DNA of 64,000 nucleotides from Acidianus brierleyi (GTDB lineage Archaea; Thermoproteota; Thermoprotei_A; Sulfolobales; Sulfolobaceae), in contig NZ_CP029289.2 of assembly GCF_003201835.2 (NCBI RefSeq), positions 2,883,245 to 2,947,244 of the forward strand, read 5' to 3'. Each line of letters starts with the position of its first letter. Positions within the stretch are counted from its first letter, which is position 1. Made by a program: the position numbers and the translations under genes. The notes beneath the pieces are model-generated. The model made no database searches and was not told the origin of the DNA. It saw only the letters and a list, made by a program, of their open reading frames with translations. Below, piece by piece: positions 27,761-36,566 of the stretch.

Positions 27761-28231
27761 TCAAATTTGTCTAATGAATTCATTATGTAATTCTCTGAAA
27801 CCTTTTTTAGTATAAAACGACGTAGAGATGATGTTCTTTGATGGAAATAATGCAAGAATTACACTAATATCATTTTTCTTCAATTCTGAATATAAGTAAT
27901 CTAATAATTTTTCTCCGACATTTCTCCTTCTATATGCGGGATATACATAAATTTCTTGAATTATACCGACCTTTTCAGGAATGTAAAAATCTCTGTTAGC
28001 TATTACTACTCTAGCACTTCCTATTACCTTTCCGTTTTCTTCAGCCACTGCTAGTATAACGTTATCCTTTTTGAAATCTTCTTTCAATATTTTTTGGATC
28101 TTTTCTTCTAAATTGTCCGGAACTTGAAGTAATGGATCAAATTCACTATTTAGTCTATACATCCTTGAAAACATATCTACCAAATAATCTATTTCTTCTT
28201 CTTTTGCTCTTCGCACATTCATATTGAACAC
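27761..28231 (-). CDS. GNAT-family N-acetyltransferase
   Basis: A 156-residue GNAT enzyme. The acetyl-CoA binding motif A is visible as IQEIYVYPAYRRRNVGEKLLDYL (about residues 95-117; the Q/RxxGx/A part reads RRRNVG), preceded by the GSARVVIANRD strand. The acceptor substrate is unknown. It is transcribed toward the esterase and away from merR. Confidence 0.85.
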   Translation of the reverse strand: MFNMNVRRAKEEEIDYLVDMFSRMYRLNSEFDPLLQVPDNLEEKIQKILKEDFKKDNVILAVAEENGKVIGSARVVIANRDFYIPEKVGIIQEIYVYPAYRRRNVGEKLLDYLYSELKKNDISVILALFPSKNIISTSFYTKKGFRELHNEFIRQI

Positions 28232-28309
28232 CTAAAACTAAATAACTTTATAATATAATTAATTTTTACTAACATAGTTTAGATAGGATTCGTTATTATA
28301 GTTAAATAT

Positions 28310-28654
28310 TTATGGAACAGATTTTTTCTCTTCTTTTACAATACTGCATGAGAGTATAGACTTACTGTAATTACTTACATGATTAGTAGCCAACATTATT
28401 AAATCTCTTATCTCTTTACCATTAATGGAATAATATGAGAATTTTCCATCTCTCCTTGTTTTTACTATACCACAATTCTTGAGACATGCTAAATGATGAG
28501 ATATAGACGATTGTGATTTACCTAGTTCCTGAGATATTTCTTGCACACTTTTTTCTCCGTTTAATAATAAGAATACTATCTGCAGTCGTGTCTTATCTGA
28601 CAGAGCTTGAAACAGAAATTCTAGCTCGTTTAACAGAGATTCCATATTTTTCAT
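28310..28654 (-). CDS. merR: ArsR-family regulator of the mercury operon (archaeal MerR)
   Basis: A 114-residue ArsR/SmtB-type winged helix: FQALSDKTRLQIVFLLL, then VQEISQELGKSQSSISHHLACLKNCGIV. Cysteines C57, C61 and C103 are candidates for Hg(II) binding. It is divergent from merH-merA, as in Sulfolobus solfataricus, where MerR of this family represses the merH promoter and is released by mercury. Assignment of the role rests on that arrangement. Confidence 0.83.
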   Translation of the reverse strand: MKNMESLLNELEFLFQALSDKTRLQIVFLLLNGEKSVQEISQELGKSQSSISHHLACLKNCGIVKTRRDGKFSYYSINGKEIRDLIMLATNHVSNYSKSILSCSIVKEEKKSVP

Positions 28655-28695
28655 ATAATATTTTGTTATAAGAGTTAATATATCTTATAGAATAT

Positions 28696-28717
28696 CATAT
28701 GAACATTTGTTCATATG
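28696..28717. promoter_or_regulatory. Palindromic operator upstream of merH
   Basis: Two perfect 10-bp arms, CATATGAACA (28696-28705) and TGTTCATATG (28708-28717), flank a 2-bp spacer. The site touches the TATA region TTTATATATAG (28720-28730) of merH and lies in the merR/merH divergent gap, the natural place for MerR binding. A degenerate half-site TATGTGAACA occurs at 28747-28756. Confidence 0.75.
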
Positions 28718-28719
28718 AA

Positions 28720-28730
28720 TTTATATATAG
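28720..28730 (+). promoter_or_regulatory. TATA box of merH
   Basis: TTTATATATAG ends 29 bp before the ATG at 28760, so transcription would start around 28751-28756. The operator abuts its upstream side, so a bound repressor would hinder TBP/TFB. Confidence 0.6.
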
Positions 28731-28759
28731 GGATCCAATATATGTTTATGTGAACAAAA

Positions 28760-28915
28760 ATGAAAATGCGTATAGGTATTAAAGACGAGGGACTAAAATG
28801 TGAACACTGTGGAGCTCCGATAACTGAGGAAGATATGTACATAAGGGAAATAAACGGAACTAAACACTATTTCTGTTGTTCTCATTGTGCCGATGCATAT
28901 GAGAGGGAAAAATAA
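28760..28915 (+). CDS. merH: MerH, TRASH-domain mercury metallochaperone
   Basis: A 51-residue protein: MKMRIGIKDEGLKCEHCG, then HYFCCSHCADAYEREK. The CxxC plus CCxxC layout is the TRASH domain (treble-clef metal binding). In S. solfataricus MerH lies directly before merA and handles Hg(II) for the reductase or regulator. Its stop overlaps the start of merA by one base (TAATG). Confidence 0.88.
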   Translation: MKMRIGIKDEGLKCEHCGAPITEEDMYIREINGTKHYFCCSHCADAYEREK

Positions 28916-30252
28916 TGGAAGAATTGACAATTATAGGATATGGAGCAGCAGGATTTGCTGCAACAATAAGGGCTAATGAACTAGGAATAACTCCAACACT
29001 TATAGGATATGGTCCCTTAGGAGGAACATGCGTAAACGTAGGTTGTGTTCCTTCAAAAAAAGTTTTACGAATCGGTGAAGAATATTATTTAGGAAAGAAA
29101 AGATGTAAGTGTAATGAAGATTTTTTGGAGGCATTCAAAGAAGAGAAGAAACTAGTTGAGGAAATGAGAAAAGCTAAATATGAAGATGTGCTTTCTTCAT
29201 ATGACGTAAAATTAATTGAAGGAAAAGCTCATTTTTTATCACCTAATTCAATCAAAATAGGAGATAAGATAATCGAATCTAAAAAGTTTATTATATCTAC
29301 TGGTTCGTCACCTTTTATTCCAGAAATAAAGGGATTAAAGGAATTAGGTTACTGGACTAACGTAGAAGCTCTAAATCCTGATAGGAAAATTGATTCTTTA
29401 GTAATAATAGGAGGTAGAGCCCAAGCTTTAGAATTTTCTCAAATGTATAAAAGATTAGGAGTTGACGTAGCTATATTACAAAGAAGCAAAACACTAATTC
29501 CTGATTGGGAACCAGAAATCGCATTAGAAATGAAAAAGATATTAGAAGAAGAAGGTATCATTGTAGTTACTGATGTCAAAATAAAGGAAGTTAAAAAGGG
29601 AAATAACAAAGTAATTATAACAGATAAGGGAGAAATAGAAGCAGATGAGATACTTATAGCGACTGGAAGAAAACCTAATACAGACCTAAATTTAGAAGTA
29701 GCGGGTGTAAAAATTGGTAATAATGGAGGAATACTAGTAAATGAAGAACTTATGACATCTAATCCAAATATTTACGCAGCAGGCGATGTAGTAGGTGGAC
29801 CAATGCTAGAGGCATTAGCTGGTAAGGAAGGTTCAGTTGCCGCAGAAAATGCAATTCTTGGATCTCACAAAAAAATAGATATGTTAAGTGTACCACAAGC
29901 TATATTTACTCAACCAAATGCTGCTAAAGTAGGATTAACTAGTTTTGAGGCAAAAAATTTTGATAGTAGAATAGTAAAAATGAAAGATGTAGCGAAAGCA
30001 AACATTATTGACAGTAAGGGTTTGATAAAAATGATTATTGACAAGAACAATAAAAAGATTCTAGGCGTTCATATATTAAGTGATAACGCAGCAGAAGTTA
30101 TAAATGAAGCAGCATTGAGCATAAAGATGAGGGCAACAGTGGACGATATAATAGATACTGTTCATGTATTTCCAACAATGAGTGAATCGTTAAAGCTTAC
30201 CGCTCTATCTTTCAATAGAGATATAACTAAAATGAGCTGCTGTGTGGATTAA
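28915..30252 (+). CDS. merA: Mercuric reductase
   Basis: A 445-residue flavin disulfide reductase. The redox pair is C39/C44 in GGTCVNVGCVPSKK; NAD(P)H and FAD motifs VIIGGRAQALEF and IYAAGDVVG follow. The C-terminal vicinal cysteines C442-C443 (MSCCVD) are diagnostic of mercuric reductase and bind Hg(II) from the partner subunit. There is no N-terminal NmerA domain; MerH may serve that role. Coupled to merH. Confidence 0.94.
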   Translation: MEELTIIGYGAAGFAATIRANELGITPTLIGYGPLGGTCVNVGCVPSKKVLRIGEEYYLGKKRCKCNEDFLEAFKEEKKLVEEMRKAKYEDVLSSYDVKLIEGKAHFLSPNSIKIGDKIIESKKFIISTGSSPFIPEIKGLKELGYWTNVEALNPDRKIDSLVIIGGRAQALEFSQMYKRLGVDVAILQRSKTLIPDWEPEIALEMKKILEEEGIIVVTDVKIKEVKKGNNKVIITDKGEIEADEILIATGRKPNTDLNLEVAGVKIGNNGGILVNEELMTSNPNIYAAGDVVGGPMLEALAGKEGSVAAENAILGSHKKIDMLSVPQAIFTQPNAAKVGLTSFEAKNFDSRIVKMKDVAKANIIDSKGLIKMIIDKNNKKILGVHILSDNAAEVINEAALSIKMRATVDDIIDTVHVFPTMSESLKLTALSFNRDITKMSCCVD

Positions 30253-31307
30253 CTTCTAATCTTTTTCTCTATCAATGGAATAATAACAGCAATGATAGGA
30301 GGTATTATACTATCGTAAAAATATATGCCATGAAAAGTTGTAATTGAACTATAAATTCCGTATATCATCAGCCCACCATTAATGATAGATAATAAATAAC
30401 CTATTCCTTTTTTATAGAATGAAAATAGTATTGATGGGATAAACAAACTGATAAATAACGCAGTATCAGAAGGGGCTATGGTACTCAAGTAAAATATGTT
30501 ATAATTTAATAAGCTTAATACTGATAGAAGTACTATAGAGCTAGGAAGAATATATGAAGATATGGATCTAGTTATTCCAATAAAATCAAATAAATTACGT
30601 AATGCAGTATATTCTGCTAAAATTAAAGAAAAATCTCCTATAGACGATAATTCCAAAATTATCCTTGGAGGAATAAAGAAATCTCCTATTATTAGAAGGG
30701 CCGCAGATATGCTAAAACCGTAAATTACTACGTTAGCATATTTCTTATCTCCATCAATATAAGCGATTAAAGTTATACATGCAAGAAGAATTGAAGATGA
30801 AAGAATGTTTATAAAAAGAGAGTTAAAAGGTTCTGGTTTTAGATTTACTGAAAATCTCCACATTATGGGTAATGAAAGCAATACTTGTATAACTGCTGTT
30901 CCTATTAATGCAAAATAGACTAAACCGCTGAACACTAAAATTGACGCTGCAATTGGTAGTACTATAGTTAAAGTATCTGCTATAGTATTAGGTAAGTTAA
31001 GAATATAAAAATCAATATAGTCTATAGTATATATAATATAAAGAAAATAACTTAAAATCCATGTATATAATTGCATCTTACCTAGAAGTGTGGAAATCTT
31101 TTTTGAATAACTATAAAATCCTCCTTTTGTCCACTCTATTTGTAAATAATAATATACCATCATTGTTAAAGCAATCATAGGTAATAAGGAAAGTATCGAA
31201 GTAAGTGGGTTCTCATGCGTCATAGCTAGGATTAAAGGAGCAGCTGAGTTTATAGCAAAACCAAGTAGTATTGCTCTACTCTTTATCACAAACGAAGATG
31301 ATAACAT
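30249..31307 (-). CDS. Polytopic membrane protein, possibly APC-type permease remnant
   Basis: A 352-residue protein with about ten helices. The start (LGFAINSAAPLILAMT) resembles the first helix of amino-acid/polyamine permeases, which usually have 12 helices and ~450-500 residues, so this is either a shortened relative or something else. No clear catalytic motifs. Its end overlaps the end of merA by 4 bp in convergent orientation. Confidence 0.55.
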   Translation of the reverse strand: MLSSSFVIKSRAILLGFAINSAAPLILAMTHENPLTSILSLLPMIALTMMVYYYLQIEWTKGGFYSYSKKISTLLGKMQLYTWILSYFLYIIYTIDYIDFYILNLPNTIADTLTIVLPIAASILVFSGLVYFALIGTAVIQVLLSLPIMWRFSVNLKPEPFNSLFINILSSSILLACITLIAYIDGDKKYANVVIYGFSISAALLIIGDFFIPPRIILELSSIGDFSLILAEYTALRNLFDFIGITRSISSYILPSSIVLLSVLSLLNYNIFYLSTIAPSDTALFISLFIPSILFSFYKKGIGYLLSIINGGLMIYGIYSSITTFHGIYFYDSIIPPIIAVIIPLIEKKIRS

Positions 31308-31365
31308 TCTAGTTAAAAACTTTTGCCATATTTTAGAAAATAGAAATAAGAACTTAATAGGAAAA

Positions 31366-32361
31366 TTAACTAATTTTAATTAATATTCTACCATTTCTTG
31401 AAGGATCAAACAATGCCTTCAACGCATCTTGACCTTGATCTAGAGAATAAGTTTTCCATATCTTAACCTTACAGTCCTCACATATATTTAGAATTTCAAT
31501 TAAATCAAGTCTTCTACCTCCAGTAGTTCCAATAATCGTCACGTGATTACTATATATTTGAGAGAGATTTAATTTAACGTCAGATCCAGTGATTCCTCCG
31601 AAAAATACAATCCTCCCAGTTACCCCTAAAGATTGAAGACTAGAATCCCATACAGAAGATCCCACGGAATTTACAACAACGTCCGCCATTCTACCTTTTG
31701 TTATCCTTGAAATCTCTTCTCTTACGTTATCATAACCTATAATATAGTTAGCACCAAAATCTTTTAGCCATTCTTTTTTACTTACTGCAATAACTATTGC
31801 ACCCATTTTTTTAGCAAATTGAACCGCAAATTGGCCAGTGTTCCCAGAAGCGCCGAATATTACTACAGTATCCGTAGCTTTAACCTCGGCAGTCTTTAAT
31901 GCGTGATATGCAGTAAGTGCGGAAACTGGAATACTTGTAGCTAATTCATCACTCATGTAATCTGGGACTTTAAAAACGTTCTTATCAGGTACTGTTAGAT
32001 ATTCCGCATAACCTCCATTAGTTATTACACTCATTATGCCCCCATTTCTGCATAGCATCTCCATTGATGATAAACACATATCACAAGTTCCGTCAAAAAT
32101 TCTATTATATACTATTACTCTATCTCCGCTCCTTACGTTTTTTACATGCTCTCCGATCATGTCGACTTCTCCATAAACTTCGGCTCCAGCTATATGAGGC
32201 ATGGGTTTTACTGGAAGAGCATTAACCACAAAATAATCTATAGGATTCACTCCTGCCATCTTTACTTTTATTCTAACATCGTGAGCTCCTACTTCAGGCT
32301 TTGGAACATCTGCTACTTTAAGATTATCTATTCCACTTTTTTCAAACAATAAGGCTTTCAT
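31366..32361 (-). CDS. Zinc-containing medium-chain alcohol dehydrogenase/reductase
   Basis: A 331-residue MDR enzyme. GAEVYGEVDMIG corresponds to the GHE region (here without the usual histidine), the structural-zinc loop has C-x2-C-x6-C (CDMCLSSMEMLC), and FGASGNTGQFAVQFAKKMGA binds NAD(P)H. The GxE change in the catalytic-zinc region suggests a quinone- or enoyl-reductase-like function. Substrate unknown. Confidence 0.8.
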   Translation of the reverse strand: MKALLFEKSGIDNLKVADVPKPEVGAHDVRIKVKMAGVNPIDYFVVNALPVKPMPHIAGAEVYGEVDMIGEHVKNVRSGDRVIVYNRIFDGTCDMCLSSMEMLCRNGGIMSVITNGGYAEYLTVPDKNVFKVPDYMSDELATSIPVSALTAYHALKTAEVKATDTVVIFGASGNTGQFAVQFAKKMGAIVIAVSKKEWLKDFGANYIIGYDNVREEISRITKGRMADVVVNSVGSSVWDSSLQSLGVTGRIVFFGGITGSDVKLNLSQIYSNHVTIIGTTGGRRLDLIEILNICEDCKVKIWKTYSLDQGQDALKALFDPSRNGRILIKIS

Positions 32362-32427
32362 TATATAATATTTCTATTGAATATTAAAAAAATTAACTTA
32401 ATATAAGTAAAGTTACTTACTTTCTCT

Positions 32428-32700
32428 CTATTTTTTACCTACAAAGAATGTTCTACCGTCCTTCAGAACTATTTTAAGGCATTTTTCACCAGGATGAATA
32501 TTGTAGTAGGAAGTTTTACCATCTATTGTAGTCCCTGCCAATATTACTCCTTTTTGCGAGAAGTTCATAAAAGCTCGGCATATTTCGTCTGGAGGAGAAG
32601 CTTCTTCCATTTTTACTATCTGATCCTTCATTATTCTTATTGGGGGAGAGAGATTTGGCATCTCTATTATTATCTCTTTTTCTGTTTCCTTTAGTCCCAT
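32428..32700 (-). CDS. Hypothetical small protein
   Basis: A 90-residue soluble protein of mostly beta character (EIIIEMPNLSPPIRIMKD, YYNIHPGEKCLKIVLKDGRTFFVGKK). I do not recognise it. It is 66 bp upstream of the MDR dehydrogenase and reads the same way, so they may be cotranscribed. Confidence 0.55.
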   Translation of the reverse strand: MGLKETEKEIIIEMPNLSPPIRIMKDQIVKMEEASPPDEICRAFMNFSQKGVILAGTTIDGKTSYYNIHPGEKCLKIVLKDGRTFFVGKK

Positions 32701-32843
32701 ATATATTTGTGTAATAAACTATACTAATAAATTTTTCTAAAATAAGCATTAGATTTACTTCCATAACTATTTTTCAAAGAATCTTTAATATAAACGTTCT
32801 TATCTCAAGATATAGTAAAGAAATATTAAAAAATAAAAAAAGT

Positions 32844-33488
32844 TTAAACTCTTTGATCTGGCGGTAGTTCCTCGTACTTCTTATATACTAAATACCAAGA
32901 TTTAGCATTAGGTAGTTTCATTCTTAACTCTGCCTCGTTAAGTGTTGTAGCAGTAGGAACTATAACGTCGTCTCCTGGTTGCCAATCTACCGGTAAAGAT
33001 ACTTTTGCCTTATAGTTGACTATAGCGGCTTTAGTTATTCTCAGTAACTCATCTATCTTTCTGCCATACTCTATTGGATAATATGCCATGAATCTTATAG
33101 TACCTTCAGGGTTAACAAGGAATACTGCTCTAATTGTAACGCCAGAAGCTTCATCGACAATGTCTAGAAGCCTTGCCAGTTTTTTATCCGGGTCTGCAAT
33201 TAACGGGAATGGGACTTTAATTCCAAACCTATTCTCAATATCGCTTAACCATGCAATATGAGAATAAATACTATCAACACTCATTCCTATTAGTTCTACA
33301 TTAAGTTTCTTAAATTCTTCATAGGCCTTAGAAAAAGCTACAAATTCGGTAGTGCATACTGGAGTAAAATCTGCTGGATGAGCAAACAGAAATAACCATT
33401 TTCCCTTTCCAAAAACATCTTTATAAAAATCTATTGGACCTAGAGTAGTTAATACTTGTGTATCAGGGAATTTTTGATATAGCTTCAT
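32844..33488 (-). CDS. Peroxiredoxin, Prx6-like (1-Cys)
   Basis: A 214-residue peroxiredoxin. The ATG at 33488 begins MKLYQKFPD just before the first strand; a longer open frame upstream to 33635 has no family similarity. The peroxidatic cysteine lies in FTPVCTTEF, and the C-terminal arm (LPVDWQPGDDVIVP, LPNAKSWYLVYK) is that of Prx6/archaeal thioredoxin peroxidases. Unlike Aeropyrum's enzyme, no further cysteine occurs in the C-terminus, so it should work as 1-Cys. Confidence 0.92.
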   Translation of the reverse strand: MKLYQKFPDTQVLTTLGPIDFYKDVFGKGKWLFLFAHPADFTPVCTTEFVAFSKAYEEFKKLNVELIGMSVDSIYSHIAWLSDIENRFGIKVPFPLIADPDKKLARLLDIVDEASGVTIRAVFLVNPEGTIRFMAYYPIEYGRKIDELLRITKAAIVNYKAKVSLPVDWQPGDDVIVPTATTLNEAELRMKLPNAKSWYLVYKKYEELPPDQRV

Positions 33489-33703
33489 TTTCTCACTATA
33501 ACATATCTTGAAGTTGTGATTAAAAACAAATTTATTTGTGCAATTTTTGCATAGTTCATATAAAACCTTCGGTATATAATATATAGTATACTTCCTAGGT
33601 AAATGCAAGTGAAAAATTTTTAGATGTACATACATATTGGGTAATAATAGAAAAATACATTTTAAAAGTAAATCTTAAAACCTAAATTCAATAACTTATC
33701 ATT

Positions 33704-33940
33704 ATGTATAATCATAAATTCCTTAGACTTCCTTGTTCCGCAAAACTAGTTTATAAAATCTTGGAAATAAAACAGTCAGCTACTTTCCAAGAAATAAAAA
33801 GTGAGACTGGATTACCAGATAGGACAATTAGAGAGGCTATAAAAAAATTAAAGGAGGAAGGTTTAATAAAAACAGGAATATGCCTGGATGATACAAGATC
33901 TAGAGTATATATCATATCTGAATGTTTAAAAATAGAATAG
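33704..33940 (+). CDS. Small winged-helix DNA-binding protein
   Basis: A 78-residue protein that is almost only a winged helix: LVYKILEIKQSATFQEIKSET, LPDRTIREAIKKLKEEGLI, wing SRVYIISE. Two cysteines (PCSAK, GICLD) might respond to redox. It is divergent from the peroxiredoxin gene, so it could regulate it; this is inference. Confidence 0.78.
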   Translation: MYNHKFLRLPCSAKLVYKILEIKQSATFQEIKSETGLPDRTIREAIKKLKEEGLIKTGICLDDTRSRVYIISECLKIE

Positions 33941-34034
33941 CTAAGTATAATTAAAATATTTTTGTTATATATAAAGATATTAAATATAATATAAAGGTTC
34001 ACTAAGGTTAAATTATTCTACCGAATTTAGTGTT

Positions 34035-35195
34035 ATGGATTTCGAATTTTCTGAGGAAGAAACTCTATTTAGAGAAGAGATAAGAGAGTATCTAACTAAA
34101 AACTTAAGGCCTATGGTTCCTAAGATAGACGAAAGTGGTATACCCAGATCTTTTGTAAAAGATGCGTCAAAATTAGGTATATGGGCAATGCCAGTATCTA
34201 AAGATGTTGGAGGACAAGAAGCTTCCTTCATTATGTCATCAATAGCTGCTGAAGAAATAGCAAGAGCTGACTTTAGTATGGCAACAGTAGTTATGTTCTT
34301 ATTAGAAAGTGGGTGGGGCTATGTTTTAGATAAATATGGATCTAAAAGTATTAGAGAAGAAGTGTTACCTAGAGTTACATCAGGAGATTGGTTCTTAGGA
34401 ATTGCATCGACAGAACCTTCTGGAGGAAGCGATATTGGAAATATAAAGACAAGAGCAATAAGAGAAAATGATAAATATGTAATAAATGGAGAAAAATCCT
34501 ATATTAGTGGAGTACTAGAAGCTAAAGATTGGGGAGGAGGTCATTTAACGTTAGTTAGAACGTCTCCTAATGGAAATAAAGGAATTTCAATGATTTACGT
34601 TCCAATAAATGAAGAAGGAATTGAAATCGCTAAGATAAATAATATGGGTAGAATGGGCATATCATCTGCCATTATAAGATACAATAATGTAAAAATTCCA
34701 GCAAAAAATATAGTAGGTGAAGAAAATAAAGGATTCTATCAAGCAATGGATGGTTTTAACCATGCTAGGGTTCTAGTTTCTGCTGCTTGTATAGGCGCAT
34801 CAGAAGCTATTTTTGATATTGGAATAGAGTATCTAAAAAATAGAGAAGCATTTGGAAAGAAATTGAAAGATTTCCAATCCATAGCTTTTGAAGCAGCAGA
34901 TTTGAAGACAAGAATTGAAATGGCACGATTGCTAACATACAAAGCAGCATGGGCTTTAGATCACGAGGAAAAATATAAATCAGAAATACCTTCCTTGGTT
35001 GCTATGACAAAAATGGTTGGACCTCAAGTGGCTTTTGATGTGGTAAAATCAGTAATGATGTGGATGGGAGCTTACGGATATTCAAAAGATGCATTAATAG
35101 AAATTGCTTTTAGAGGAATAGTATCTTATATTGTAGGGGCAGAAGGAGCATTAAACATTATGAGAATTATTATCTCTAAGGGAATTTTTGGATAG
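34035..35195 (+). CDS. Acyl-CoA dehydrogenase
   Basis: A 386-residue FAD enzyme. FLGIASTEPSGGSDIGNIKTRA is the conserved FAD/substrate loop; the middle beta domain and the C-terminal helices (REAFGKKLKDFQSIAFEAADLKT, MWMGAYGYSKDALIE) are standard. The usual catalytic base would fall near the EGALNI segment. It passes electrons to the ETF/FixC chain. Its 3' end overlaps the convergent molybdenum-enzyme gene by 45 bp. Confidence 0.92.
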   Translation: MDFEFSEEETLFREEIREYLTKNLRPMVPKIDESGIPRSFVKDASKLGIWAMPVSKDVGGQEASFIMSSIAAEEIARADFSMATVVMFLLESGWGYVLDKYGSKSIREEVLPRVTSGDWFLGIASTEPSGGSDIGNIKTRAIRENDKYVINGEKSYISGVLEAKDWGGGHLTLVRTSPNGNKGISMIYVPINEEGIEIAKINNMGRMGISSAIIRYNNVKIPAKNIVGEENKGFYQAMDGFNHARVLVSAACIGASEAIFDIGIEYLKNREAFGKKLKDFQSIAFEAADLKTRIEMARLLTYKAAWALDHEEKYKSEIPSLVAMTKMVGPQVAFDVVKSVMMWMGAYGYSKDALIEIAFRGIVSYIVGAEGALNIMRIIISKGIFG

Positions 35196-36566
35196 TTCTT
35201 TTGATGCGTCTTTTATTGCTTTTATTATATTAATGTATCCAGTACATCTACAAATATTCTTTATAGAATTCTTCATTATTTCGTTATCAGCACTTTGATC
35301 TATGTTATTTAGATAATCATAAACAGTCATCATAAATCCATGAGTGCAATATCCGCACTGCATTGCATAATTTTCTAAGAAGGATTTCTGAATATAACCC
35401 GGATCATTCAGACCTTTTATGGTTCTTATATCTTTATTTAACACTTGAATTGCTAGAATATTACATGATTTTATAGCTTTACCATTTACTATAACAGTAC
35501 ATGCACCACATTTTCCTTCGTCACAACCTCTTTTAACTTCAGTAAATCCATTATTTCTCAAAAAATCTAAAAGTAGGGTTCTACCTTCTACATTTCCAGT
35601 TATCTCTTCGTTATTGACTTTTAATTTTATGCTATATATGTCCTGCGCTTTAATACTTTCTCCAGTTTTCCAGGTTATGGCTATATCCCTTTGAGGAACT
35701 CTGATTTCATTATTACCTCTTAACGTTTCCATTAACAAATTTCTCACTAACCTAATTCTATAATCCTTAGAGGCATGAATATCATTTAAAACATCTAGGC
35801 TAACACTATCAATAAGTTTTTTTGTAAAATTATCCAAATCAATTTTTCTAATATCCGAAATTTTATTTCCTATTAATTCATCTTTAAATAGCACTGGTTT
35901 TGAGAATACTCCTCCAATAGCTATCCTAGAAGAAACTATTTTTTCTTCATTATCGATCTTAAAGGATACTGCGACTAGAGCTTCTGGATATGCAGAACCA
36001 CCTCTTTTTATAACTCCAAAGTTAGTTACTCTTTCGTCATTTGGTATTATTATTGACTCCAATATCTCTCCTTCATTTAGCTCAGTAGAATATGGTCCCT
36101 TAACAAAATCCTCTAGCTTTATTTGTTTCCTGCATTTTCCAACAATAGAAACTTCTGCATCAAGTGTTAATAACACAGGGAAATAATTTCCTGAGGGATC
36201 TGCATAAGAAATTGATCCTCCTATAGTTCCCCTATTTCTTACCTGTAGATCACCTATAGTCCATGCTGCCTTAGTCAACGATGGAAACTTTTCTTGAAGA
36301 GTCTTGTTTAACGCTATCTCATTGTGAGTTAATAATGCTCCTATCCTTATAGAATCTCCAAGTTTGATGTATCTTAATTCCTGTAATTCGTTTAAATCTA
36401 TTACCTCATCTATATCTACGACTCTAAGCTTAAGCATAGGAATAAGACTTTGTCCTCCAGCTATAGGTTTAGCCCTTGTGTTCTCTTGAAGTAAATCTAT
36501 AGCGTCAGTTATTGACAAAGGTCTTTCATATTTGAAACTTTTCGGTATTCCGAGAGCGAACACCAT
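35151..36566 (-). CDS. Fused FAD-binding and 2Fe-2S subunits of a molybdenum hydroxylase
   Basis: A 471-residue fusion. Residues 1-~285 are the FAD-binding (CoxM-type) subunit with AKPIAGGQSLIPMLK and TIGGSISYADPSG. Residues ~305-455 are the iron-sulfur (CoxS-type) subunit, with CDEGKCGAC...C and CGYC...CRC, giving all eight ligands for two [2Fe-2S] clusters. Normally these are two proteins. The stop-start junction with the large subunit shares base 36566. They form an aldehyde-oxidoreductase-type complex. Confidence 0.9.
   Translation of the reverse strand: MVFALGIPKSFKYERPLSITDAIDLLQENTRAKPIAGGQSLIPMLKLRVVDIDEVIDLNELQELRYIKLGDSIRIGALLTHNEIALNKTLQEKFPSLTKAAWTIGDLQVRNRGTIGGSISYADPSGNYFPVLLTLDAEVSIVGKCRKQIKLEDFVKGPYSTELNEGEILESIIIPNDERVTNFGVIKRGGSAYPEALVAVSFKIDNEEKIVSSRIAIGGVFSKPVLFKDELIGNKISDIRKIDLDNFTKKLIDSVSLDVLNDIHASKDYRIRLVRNLLMETLRGNNEIRVPQRDIAITWKTGESIKAQDIYSIKLKVNNEEITGNVEGRTLLLDFLRNNGFTEVKRGCDEGKCGACTVIVNGKAIKSCNILAIQVLNKDIRTIKGLNDPGYIQKSFLENYAMQCGYCTHGFMMTVYDYLNNIDQSADNEIMKNSIKNICRCTGYINIIKAIKDASKELSKNSLRDNNSHNV

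Noticed and set aside
33489..33635. A 49-residue N-terminal extension of the Prx6-like protein
   Set aside because: The extension has odd composition and no family similarity; the ATG at 33488 gives the standard start.
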